This document shows, in pieces, positions 1 to 7,873 of a stretch of 64,000 bases of DNA. This DNA comes from a virus, in the IMG/VR virus record IMGVR_UViG_3300042463_000890, positions 1 through 64,000 of that record; one strand, given 5' to 3'. A program made the position numbers and the translations under genes. The first letter of the stretch is position 1; each line of letters begins with the position of its first letter. Under the pieces are notes generated by a model. That model was not told the DNA's origin, made no database searches, and saw only the letters and a list, made by a program, of their open reading frames with translations.

Positions 1-290
1 GCAACATCAGAATTTAAGTAATATAAATTATTTTCAAATGGTGGATAATTAGTTTGACCACTATAGGAATTATTAAATAATAGAGCGAATTTAGCCGTAG
101 GTCTAAATATATCAGACTTTTGACGTTCATCATCATATACTTGTTCTAATCCAACATCAATACTTCTATCAAATTCGGTTATTTCTTTAGTATTTTGTAC
201 TAAAGGAACCTGAAAAAATAAATTAGTGTCAGGAGCTGATTTATACCTTAATGAACCTAAAACAACTCGTGTATCAATTCTATTACCCAT
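1..290 (-). CDS. Partial unknown protein, probable virion/baseplate gene (3' end outside window)
   Basis: Reading leftwards from an ATG at 290-288, the frame stays open to the window edge and gives at least 96 residues, beginning MGNRIDTRVVLGSLRYKS. The start lies one base beyond the stop codon of the 1,707-residue gene upstream, so the two are probably co-transcribed and translationally coupled. The visible part is rich in Asn, Tyr and Phe with no signal peptide or membrane segment, as is common in tail proteins. I recognise no family. A virion role is inferred only from its place after the gp25, gp6 and 1,707-residue genes. Confidence 0.7.
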   Translation of the reverse strand, partial: MGNRIDTRVVLGSLRYKSAPDTNLFFQVPLVQNTKEITEFDRSIDVGLEQVYDDERQKSDIFRPTAKFALLFNNSYSGQTNYPPFENNLYYLNSDV

Positions 291-291
291 A

Positions 292-3200
292 TTAATCAGT
301 TATAGTTTCAAAGTTTATCCATTGTTTTGCAAATCTATCAAAAGCGGTTTTACCTTTTTTAAGTCCAAAGTAAAAGTGTTGCGGAGCTCCAACTGTTATA
401 ATCCTTTCTGATGAACTCCAAGGTGCCGCGTTAGGAGATTGTGATGTCCAAATTGGTTCAAGGTCTCCTGAGCCATCTACGGAATAAATATATCCTTTAA
501 AGTACTGTGTTTGAGAGTTTCCATTTGTTCTAAAATATCTAGAATTTGGTTGTAGTCTATCCATAGATTGGTACCTGTACTGTAAATATGAAGAATTTAA
601 AGGTTGTGTATACCAATCATTTGATTGAGAGCCGAAAATGGTGTCGGGGCCAGCGTTAGGTGGTGATGGTGTTTTTACATTCCATTGATAAAAAGGAACT
701 ACTTGGGAAAAGACTCTAAAATAATTAAATGCACATGGGTCAGTTACAGTGGCCGTTGGTGAAATAATTGTTCTTTTTGGTGTAATAAAGTCTCTTAATT
801 GTGTATCAGATGAAAAAAAGATTCCAAAAATAACGTCTTCATCATCCCCCCATCCAAAGTATATTGGGTCTTGTCCCGTTACTGGAGGATAATTTCCAGC
901 GTCAAAATCTGAAATTCCTAATTCGGAACTTATCGATATCATTTGAGCGTAATCTCCGTCCACAAAATTTTTACTCCTTCTGTCAAAATATGTTAACACA
1001 TTCGCTCCTCCCCCTCCAAAAAGAGATTCTAAAAATTTGGTATTGGTCAATCTATTAAGTATAAATAAATTCAAGATATCCTCTATGTCGGTAAATGATG
1101 TGTCATTTAATCTGTTCATAACGTAACCATCATAATCATCTGACATCACCAATTCTTGTAAATAAAAAGTTCTAGGACCTAAATCTAAAATTGTCGTAGG
1201 ATACTTTAAATTACGATAGTTACCCCCATACCCTCCAAAAATACCTGTTGGTGGGTTTGAACCAATAAAATTAGTCCCATCATATGGGCTACTTCTATAA
1301 TAAAAGTTATTTGTCGGGTGTAGGTACATGGTGTCTCTACAGTATTCAGAATAAGGTTGGTTTGGTGGATTTGCGGTAGGACTAGTGAAAAATCTATCGT
1401 TCTTGAATGAGAATGCGTATAATGTACCATTTATCCAATTATTAGTAAAAATGTGCGAGAACACATTTCTACATGCCGCAAAGGTTATTTGAATTCTAGA
1501 CGACCACTCAGTTAAAAGTTCAAAATCTTTACCATTAACTAAAGTACCTAAAATAGATGATACTAAAATATAACACCCGTTTTCCATAATAGGTCTACCT
1601 TCAACACCATTTTCATAACATGATGCAGGATTTGCAAAATAAGTAACTTCACCATTAGGTAATGTATAATAACATCCCAATGGTACCATATCAGAACAAT
1701 TAAAAGTGTTTAATATATTCTGAGGGTCTGGTAATTCAGCGTTATTTTCCAATCCTTCTTGAGGGTCTCCAGCTGATGGTGTATTTTGAGATTGTGGTTG
1801 GTTCTGACTAGTCCCGTCATCCTCAATCAGGTATATCGCAAAATTAGGATTACCATGAAGTGCATAACTATTATTTAAAATATCTTTAGTCGATGTAGAT
1901 GTTGGTAATCTATCGGACCTCATAACAATTTGATTGTTAGTTACAGTTACGTTGTTATTAAACTGAAACAATGTAATTGCATATCTTGGTGAATAAAGGA
2001 AACCTGTTTGGATTGGTGTGGTGAAAGGAACTGCGACACTTCTTTGTAGGAAAGCAGAACCGCCTTCAACACTCTCATTATCGTAATATCCTCTAGTAAC
2101 ACCCATAGCGGTATTAGTTTGGTCGTTATAGAAAGTACAACCTGGTAATGGTACTAAAGAGGTGTATTGAATCGTAAAACCATTAAATTGAGGTGGTGAG
2201 CTCCAAGGTTTAATTCTTGTTCCGTAAGTCGCGTTTGGGTTAACAACAAAAGCACCTAATGTTCCAGGAGATGACCCCCCAGGGTTAAACCCTAAATTGG
2301 TACCATCTAAACTTGAATAATAACTTGGTAAGTTAGAGGTGAATGCGGTAAATACCGCTCCTGGTCCGACAACCGATGGTTGGAAATGGAATGAGTCGTA
2401 ATAAAGATTTAACCCTGTTGAATTTGCGGTATCCGTTACTGTGGTATCCGCAATCATATTTGTATGTGATACTGATTTGTAACTACCTTGTATAGGATAA
2501 TTCATTTTATAATCACCCGTTACTACGAATTGCCCTGCGTTATGGTAGAAATTATAACCAAATAATACACTCAAGTCATAAGTATGTTGTCTTCTTGAGG
2601 TGTTTGGGTCTACCCCTCTAACTAAAAACACTACTCCTTGTTGGTTGGCATCACTAAAATATGTCATAGGATTAACATCTCCAGTACTTACCCAACATCC
2701 AGTTGTGGAATCAACAAGGTTCCATCTCATTACATTATTAAGATATCTGTTAAGTAATGATTGTGGGTTAGCAGGGTTTGATACTGAAGAAAAAGTCCCG
2801 TATGTCATTGCAGTAATGACTTGGAAATATTCCATGTCCATACCAAACTTATGGTAATTAGCATCATCAGGGTCTTGAGTTATTACGTAAAGTGCGTTTG
2901 GTTGACTTGTTAAAGTACCTGAACCTGCTGGGTCAGCGTAAGATATTTGAATTGGTGTTGGCCCTACATTTATAGTAACTCCAGTCATTGACGATGTACC
3001 AAATTGATTCCAACTTGTAAACCCTGTTAAATTTACGTCTTGACTTAATAAAGGGTCTTGGAATGTCACCAATTTTCCTGGGGTAAGTTGTGATAATTGT
3101 GCAGGTACAACTGAAATTGCAATTACGTTATCTAAATGCCATTTATCAGATGGCAATGGAGATGTCGTAGTTGGTGCGATATTAACATCTGACTCAAAAG

Positions 3201-5415
3201 TAACTCTTATCCTATTAACTCCTCCACCAGGATTATTAGGTCCCGCGTCGAAGTATTTTGCTTTAGTATTAAACAGGTTAAGTCTTTCTGATGTTGTTAA
3301 ACTGTTTGTAAATATAGAATTACTTGTAGTGTCATCATAAGGTAAAAGTTGTGGAACATATGCTTGGATGGTGGGAGCATTTGGGTCATTTGATGACCCT
3401 GCGAATAATTGACCAATTATCAAAGGATATGTGAATGAGCTACCGTTTAATAATTCAGCATATTGACCTGATTGACTAAATTTTGATAAAGCGGAATTTA
3501 AACCGATTTCTTCAAATAATGTATCAACATTTCCACCAGCCCCTGATGGGTCAACAGGTCCTGGGTCAGGATTTCCACCTTGTTTACAATCACATAATTC
3601 ACAATCAGAATAAGATAAATTTGGTATTGCTATATTTGTAAAATATTTGTATAAATCCAACATTTGTTCAACCAAAGCATATTGGTCGACACATTTTTGA
3701 CAATCGTCATTTAAACATCCCCCACAAAACGCTGAGACTATATAACAAACTACGACAATAATTGTTAATACAATAGCAACTATTACCGCTAATATAGGTC
3801 CTAAAATATATTTTAAAAGAAACGCTAAAATGTGAACAATAACTATTAAAACATATAAAATAGGTTTAAATAAAAAAATCATTATCACAAAAAGTAGATA
3901 AATCAAATCAAACCTTAATATTGAATCATTGTTTGGAAATTTAACGTTTTCACTTTCACAAACATCATCTAAGTTATTTTTAATGGATACCATTCTATTA
4001 GGGAGATATCCTTTTCTATATTGGTCAATTAATTGTGAAACAGTATAAACTTTATTATAAACCATAGGATAGAACCTGTCTTCACAATCAATAGCTTCTT
4101 GGAGCATTTGTAACCCAATAGGTGTTAATGGGTCTCCGTAGTCTTCCCAATCTAAACTAAAAGCATATGAATTTCTAGCATTAACAAAGTCAGCAATTGA
4201 TGCGGGGTTTTGAAGGGGGTCGGTACTTGAGTTTATCCAACCATATTCTTTAATATTAGGAACTAAAAAATAACCTCTCTTGACAGGTTCATTTAATGTT
4301 GGTTCTTGATTCCATTTAACTTTAAATCTGTACTTACCTTTAGTTGGAATTCCTTTTGATGGGTCATTAGATATAACTCTTTCACCAAACTCATTAGTTA
4401 CCACATAATCTAAATTCATAGGAACATCCACCATCCACGCTCCATTTTCGTCAATAACTTGACCTCCTTGTTCTAACTCAAAAGTTTCTAATACAGGTCT
4501 TCCATTTATATCCTGTTGTATTGTTTGTCGTATCGCCAAAATTTCACCAGGACCTGTTACCAAATTACATAAATTGCCTTGTTTTAATTTAGGCTTACAA
4601 TTTTTTTTCATGAATTGGTCATCATTTGATGAGATAATTGAACCCATGAAAATGGCGGTAGGTGTTATAGTAATATTAGCTTCTGCAGTTAAATCAAAAT
4701 CAGTTCTAGTTATCCCTATATTACAAATTTCGGGTTGTCCCCAAAGAGGTTCAACTTCGATAGTTCTATTAATTGAAACGATTTGTGGTAATTCGTTAAG
4801 GTTATTTGAACTTTTAAATTTAGTTCCCGCAACTTGAGCAGGTGTTGCAACACCCATTCTAACTAAATCTTGTGGTGATAATGAAAATTCACCTATGTCA
4901 GATAAATCGATATCTACGTGTATTGTTTGTGACCCAATAGGTACACCAAAAATCATATAATCCCCACTATCGTTTGTTCTTGCAGTATAACGATAATATT
5001 TGTCATAGACCTCTATTAAAGTTTGGTCTAATAAAACGTCTTCTCTATCGAAAAAAGTACCTGTAGGATTATGTCCACTATGTTGTTGTACGTATGGTAA
5101 TAAATTATATCTATAACCATCCTCATTTAATTCTGTTAAATTTTTATAAGGGTATAAATCGGCAATAATTGGATTTTCTTCATCTTCTGAAGTTAGGGGT
5201 ACAAAAATTGAAACCTTGACATTAGGGATACCGAACCCATCGTTTGCGGTTACCCTACCAATTACAACACCATAATCAGAACATGGTCTTGTATAAATTT
5301 GACTCTGTAGAATTTTTAAAGACAATATCTCTAAAAACTCAAAGTCTTGGTCTAAAAGTACTTTTAATGATTTATCAACACCTACTTGTGTTCTTATCCT
5401 ATATGAATTCGACAT
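292..5415 (-). CDS. Very large virion/baseplate-associated protein with N-terminal CarboxypepD_reg-like domain and internal membrane segments
   Basis: A 1,707-residue protein. Residues about 45-80 (YGVVIGRVTANDGFGIPNVK and following) look like a carboxypeptidase-regulatory/transthyretin-type beta-sandwich. A second such stretch may lie near 145-175 (SGDYMIFGVPIGSQTIHVDI). Residues about 500-565 are almost entirely hydrophobic, enough for two or three membrane passes, and are followed by a Cys-rich patch with several CxxC-like pairs. The remaining ~1,100 residues are Asn/Thr/Gly/Tyr-rich, beta-type virion sequence. It sits downstream of the gp25-like and gp6-like genes in the same direction, so a baseplate or baseplate-attached role is likely. 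A TATTTAT motif lies 15 nt before the start. The membrane cluster is odd for a virion protein and could insert into the host envelope during infection; that is inference. Confidence 0.85.
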   Translation of the reverse strand: MSNSYRIRTQVGVDKSLKVLLDQDFEFLEILSLKILQSQIYTRPCSDYGVVIGRVTANDGFGIPNVKVSIFVPLTSEDEENPIIADLYPYKNLTELNEDGYRYNLLPYVQQHSGHNPTGTFFDREDVLLDQTLIEVYDKYYRYTARTNDSGDYMIFGVPIGSQTIHVDIDLSDIGEFSLSPQDLVRMGVATPAQVAGTKFKSSNNLNELPQIVSINRTIEVEPLWGQPEICNIGITRTDFDLTAEANITITPTAIFMGSIISSNDDQFMKKNCKPKLKQGNLCNLVTGPGEILAIRQTIQQDINGRPVLETFELEQGGQVIDENGAWMVDVPMNLDYVVTNEFGERVISNDPSKGIPTKGKYRFKVKWNQEPTLNEPVKRGYFLVPNIKEYGWINSSTDPLQNPASIADFVNARNSYAFSLDWEDYGDPLTPIGLQMLQEAIDCEDRFYPMVYNKVYTVSQLIDQYRKGYLPNRMVSIKNNLDDVCESENVKFPNNDSILRFDLIYLLFVIMIFLFKPILYVLIVIVHILAFLLKYILGPILAVIVAIVLTIIVVVCYIVSAFCGGCLNDDCQKCVDQYALVEQMLDLYKYFTNIAIPNLSYSDCELCDCKQGGNPDPGPVDPSGAGGNVDTLFEEIGLNSALSKFSQSGQYAELLNGSSFTYPLIIGQLFAGSSNDPNAPTIQAYVPQLLPYDDTTSNSIFTNSLTTSERLNLFNTKAKYFDAGPNNPGGGVNRIRVTFESDVNIAPTTTSPLPSDKWHLDNVIAISVVPAQLSQLTPGKLVTFQDPLLSQDVNLTGFTSWNQFGTSSMTGVTINVGPTPIQISYADPAGSGTLTSQPNALYVITQDPDDANYHKFGMDMEYFQVITAMTYGTFSSVSNPANPQSLLNRYLNNVMRWNLVDSTTGCWVSTGDVNPMTYFSDANQQGVVFLVRGVDPNTSRRQHTYDLSVLFGYNFYHNAGQFVVTGDYKMNYPIQGSYKSVSHTNMIADTTVTDTANSTGLNLYYDSFHFQPSVVGPGAVFTAFTSNLPSYYSSLDGTNLGFNPGGSSPGTLGAFVVNPNATYGTRIKPWSSPPQFNGFTIQYTSLVPLPGCTFYNDQTNTAMGVTRGYYDNESVEGGSAFLQRSVAVPFTTPIQTGFLYSPRYAITLFQFNNNVTVTNNQIVMRSDRLPTSTSTKDILNNSYALHGNPNFAIYLIEDDGTSQNQPQSQNTPSAGDPQEGLENNAELPDPQNILNTFNCSDMVPLGCYYTLPNGEVTYFANPASCYENGVEGRPIMENGCYILVSSILGTLVNGKDFELLTEWSSRIQITFAACRNVFSHIFTNNWINGTLYAFSFKNDRFFTSPTANPPNQPYSEYCRDTMYLHPTNNFYYRSSPYDGTNFIGSNPPTGIFGGYGGNYRNLKYPTTILDLGPRTFYLQELVMSDDYDGYVMNRLNDTSFTDIEDILNLFILNRLTNTKFLESLFGGGGANVLTYFDRRSKNFVDGDYAQMISISSELGISDFDAGNYPPVTGQDPIYFGWGDDEDVIFGIFFSSDTQLRDFITPKRTIISPTATVTDPCAFNYFRVFSQVVPFYQWNVKTPSPPNAGPDTIFGSQSNDWYTQPLNSSYLQYRYQSMDRLQPNSRYFRTNGNSQTQYFKGYIYSVDGSGDLEPIWTSQSPNAAPWSSSERIITVGAPQHFYFGLKKGKTAFDRFAKQWINFETITD

Positions 5416-5430
5416 TCTTTATCTTTTTTG

Positions 5431-5437
5431 ATAAATA
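5431..5437 (-). promoter_or_regulatory. TATTTAT candidate late promoter element before the 1,707-residue gene
   Basis: On the minus strand TATTTATC is followed by an A-rich run, 15 nt before the ATG at 5415. It belongs to the family of sense-strand TATTTAT motifs found before most virion genes in this window. The role as promoter is inferred. Confidence 0.5.
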
Positions 5438-5488
5438 GTTTATGGTCTATTTTACAAAAGATAAATCACTTTTTTATAAAATAAATTA

Positions 5489-7327
5489 TCAAGAGAAATT
5501 AACAGTTTTAAGATTCTTAACTCTTACAATTACATCTTTACTAGGAAATCTTAATTGATAGGTTTGACTTGGTTCGGCAAAAATAGTGTCATCGATTAAT
5601 TCTATTTGTTTAGTGTCCTCATTAGAATATCTTTGGGAAGTTTGAGATGACGAGTATTGTCCCCCAACTTTGTTAAACACTTGAATGTCCGCAACGGAAA
5701 TAACGCCATTTTCACTCTGTACTAACCTTCTAATTTCAGAGATATAAACATTTTGTCCCATTTGTCTATTTGAAGGACTTAAATATTCTGTAATAATATT
5801 AACTATTTGAGAAATTACCGTCCCTTGATTTTGACTATTATCTAAAACAACGTCGATATTGATTCCCAAATCAATTACATTTGCACTTTGTATTGAGATA
5901 TAGTCATTAATCATTCTATAATTTGACAAATAATTAGCAACATTATTCTTTAATGTGTTAGAGACTATTTCAGTTAAACTTCCTGATTCGTCGTACGCTA
6001 ACATTTTAATGATTATTTTATTGTTTTCTTCGGTTATCGCTACTTTTGCGGGAGCCCCAAATTGTGACGGCATTGTTCTTATTATTGAGTCATAGTCATT
6101 AATGGTTACCGCTCTATTTTGAGCCGCAAAATTAAATGCCACTAAATTTCTAACTTCTTCTGTTGTTGGTGAGGGAGCCCCTCCGATTGCCGCAGTGACA
6201 TTAGTACAAGACAATGAGTTAACCACACTTGTATTGATAGACTCTGAAGGTCCGTTGACAAAGAATGATATATTACCAATTTGAGTAATTACATTTACAC
6301 CTAAATTACTAGCCGTTCCTCCTCCAATTCTATACTGTATGAATAATGTTGAATTACCTTTTAAGGTACTACCTAACGCAAAGTTATTAGAATATTTGTA
6401 CAAATCTAATTGATACCCGTTTCTGGCAAATTCTCTCAACTGTTCGTCAGCGGATTGGGTTCCTCCACCAAAAGTCATTTTTAAAAATCCTTCAGGTGTA
6501 AATTCAGTAATAAATTTATCACTTGTCTGTATGTATCTACCAACTTTAATTCCAGGGTTGTCGGACACTTTTGTTGGGTCCTCAACAAAAACTCTATCTT
6601 CAATTAACGCTTTTACTTCATACCATCTATTATCCAATCCTAAAAATTCTTGAGCCGATGGAACGTTTGAGTATTGGGTTCCGTCTTTTAACAAAACACT
6701 TGTAACTCCCAATACATTTTTCTCAGGTAAAAATAATTCAAAAAATGGTCTAACATCGTTAGGTGTAATTACTCTTTTGAAAACTTTGGTAATCCCATTA
6801 ACAACTGTTTCTCTTTTAACAATAGTATAATTTAACAATTTGTTATTGGCGTCAAAATTAGGTATCTTTAACCTGTTTGGGAATCCTTCTGCGTTAATTG
6901 CTGAAGCGAAATCAATGTCATATACGGTTTCAAATACTTGTCCTGCACCATTTACTTGTGACCCTCTTCTTAAAATACCACAATATCTTAAATCTTCTTT
7001 ATCCCCAAAAGCAGGAACTGTTATTGAGAAGTCAACTAATGCGACTGAAGGTCTTTGTCCAGGGATTTTTAAACCGTATGTTCTTGCAATGTTAAATATT
7101 GAAGACCTTTGTTGGGCATACTGAAGTACAGTTTCTTGAATACTTCTATCTATGTTAAATTGTAAGTTGTCGGTAACCGCAGCATTTAAATCTAATAATG
7201 CCGAGAATACTGAGGCGTCGTTAAAATTATCAATCAACTCAGGATAATAAGTTCTTGTAAAATTAACAAGTTCAGTTCTAATGGATTGAAAATCCCTAGT
7301 AGTATATGATATTTTTTTATTTGCCAT
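5489..7327 (-). CDS. Baseplate wedge protein, gp6-like / baseplate J-like
   Basis: A 612-residue protein close in size to T4 gp6 (660). The N-terminus (SYTTRDFQSIRTELVNFTRT, then YYPELIDNFNDASVFSALLD) is the typical opening of baseplate J/gp6 wedge proteins, followed by a helical segment and a beta-rich middle. In T4, gp6 dimers form the continuous ring of the baseplate wedge around the hub and transmit the sheath-contraction signal. Here the gene ends 73 bases before the 1,707-residue gene and starts 6 bases after the gp25-like gene. The gp25-gp6 adjacency is characteristic of contractile tail systems. No Shine-Dalgarno sequence is visible. Confidence 0.9.
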   Translation of the reverse strand: MANKKISYTTRDFQSIRTELVNFTRTYYPELIDNFNDASVFSALLDLNAAVTDNLQFNIDRSIQETVLQYAQQRSSIFNIARTYGLKIPGQRPSVALVDFSITVPAFGDKEDLRYCGILRRGSQVNGAGQVFETVYDIDFASAINAEGFPNRLKIPNFDANNKLLNYTIVKRETVVNGITKVFKRVITPNDVRPFFELFLPEKNVLGVTSVLLKDGTQYSNVPSAQEFLGLDNRWYEVKALIEDRVFVEDPTKVSDNPGIKVGRYIQTSDKFITEFTPEGFLKMTFGGGTQSADEQLREFARNGYQLDLYKYSNNFALGSTLKGNSTLFIQYRIGGGTASNLGVNVITQIGNISFFVNGPSESINTSVVNSLSCTNVTAAIGGAPSPTTEEVRNLVAFNFAAQNRAVTINDYDSIIRTMPSQFGAPAKVAITEENNKIIIKMLAYDESGSLTEIVSNTLKNNVANYLSNYRMINDYISIQSANVIDLGINIDVVLDNSQNQGTVISQIVNIITEYLSPSNRQMGQNVYISEIRRLVQSENGVISVADIQVFNKVGGQYSSSQTSQRYSNEDTKQIELIDDTIFAEPSQTYQLRFPSKDVIVRVKNLKTVNFS

Positions 7328-7333
7328 ATATTA

Positions 7334-7789
7334 TTAAATATTGATAATCACGAAATCACTTTCATTAAATGCAGAATCTGTGATAATATAATCTATTTTT
7401 ATTTTAGCGGTATGTTCCATTTCTCCAATACCAGGAACTTTATAAACTCTTTTATCGTCTTCAATATAAGAGCCTTTGTTTTCTTCTCCTTCAGAAGCTG
7501 GTTTTACACTTATGTTTTGAATCGTAATTCCTGGCATATATTCAGAAACAGAGTCACGAATCTCAGCTTCAATGTCTGAAAATGTTGGTCCATCCATTGG
7601 TTCAAAAATGAACTCGTATAATCGGGTTCCAAAATCAGGTAAATAATATCTAGTTCCTTTTCTTGTTAAAAGTAAGTGTACAAGATTACTTCTAATTTCA
7701 GAATCTTTATCTTCAGATAAACTTAAATAAGTTCCTTTTGCCGAATCTTGAAATGGGAAATTTATACCGTATGTTTTACCTTCTGCCAT
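7334..7789 (-). CDS. Baseplate wedge protein gp25-like (GPW/gp25 family)
   Basis: A 151-residue protein with the features of the GPW/gp25 family. An N-terminal segment mentions no catalytic residues but carries the typical stretch IRSNLVHLLLTRKGTRYYLP, then DFGTRLYEFIFEPM and a helix beginning FSDIEAEIRDSVSEYMPGI. This fold forms part of the baseplate wedge and contacts the sheath's first ring; despite the old lysozyme name it is structural. T4 gp25 is 132 residues; the extra length here is a short loop with KPASEGEENKGSYIEDDKR. It heads the gp25-gp6-large protein group, downstream of the nrdA terminator. Two TATTTAT motifs lie upstream, at 5 and 31 nt from the start. Confidence 0.9.
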   Translation of the reverse strand: MAEGKTYGINFPFQDSAKGTYLSLSEDKDSEIRSNLVHLLLTRKGTRYYLPDFGTRLYEFIFEPMDGPTFSDIEAEIRDSVSEYMPGITIQNISVKPASEGEENKGSYIEDDKRVYKVPGIGEMEHTAKIKIDYIITDSAFNESDFVIINI

Positions 7790-7794
7790 ATCTA

Positions 7795-7801
7795 ATAAAT
7801 A
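7795..7801 (-). promoter_or_regulatory. TATTTAT element proximal to the gp25-like gene
   Basis: Minus-strand TATTTATT ends 5 nt before the ATG at 7789. This is unusually close for a promoter -10 element, so the second copy at 7821-7827 is the better candidate; this one may be incidental. Confidence 0.3.
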
Positions 7802-7820
7802 TATGTCGCGATTATTTCTT

Positions 7821-7827
7821 ATAAATA
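7821..7827 (-). promoter_or_regulatory. TATTTAT candidate late promoter before the gp25-like gene
   Basis: Minus-strand CTATTTATAAGAAATAA lies 31 nt before the gp25-like start and directly after the nrdA terminator. It would start a new transcript for the baseplate genes where the replication transcript ends. Confidence 0.5.
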
Positions 7828-7842
7828 GATAAAAAATAAAAA

Positions 7843-7861
7843 TCCCGACAAAGTGTCGGGA
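7843..7861 (-). terminator. Rho-independent terminator after nrdA
   Basis: A perfect 8-bp stem, TCCCGACA/TGTCGGGA, closes a 3-base loop. On the minus strand it is followed by a T-rich tail (TTTTTATTTTTTATC). It lies 13 bases past the nrdA stop and separates the replication/nucleotide block from the baseplate genes. Confidence 0.88.
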
Positions 7862-7873
7862 TAAGTGTCGTGA

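Noticed and set aside
7334-7789. Lysozyme function for the gp25-like protein
   Set aside because: The family name is historical; no catalytic Glu/Asp pair is seen and the role is structural.
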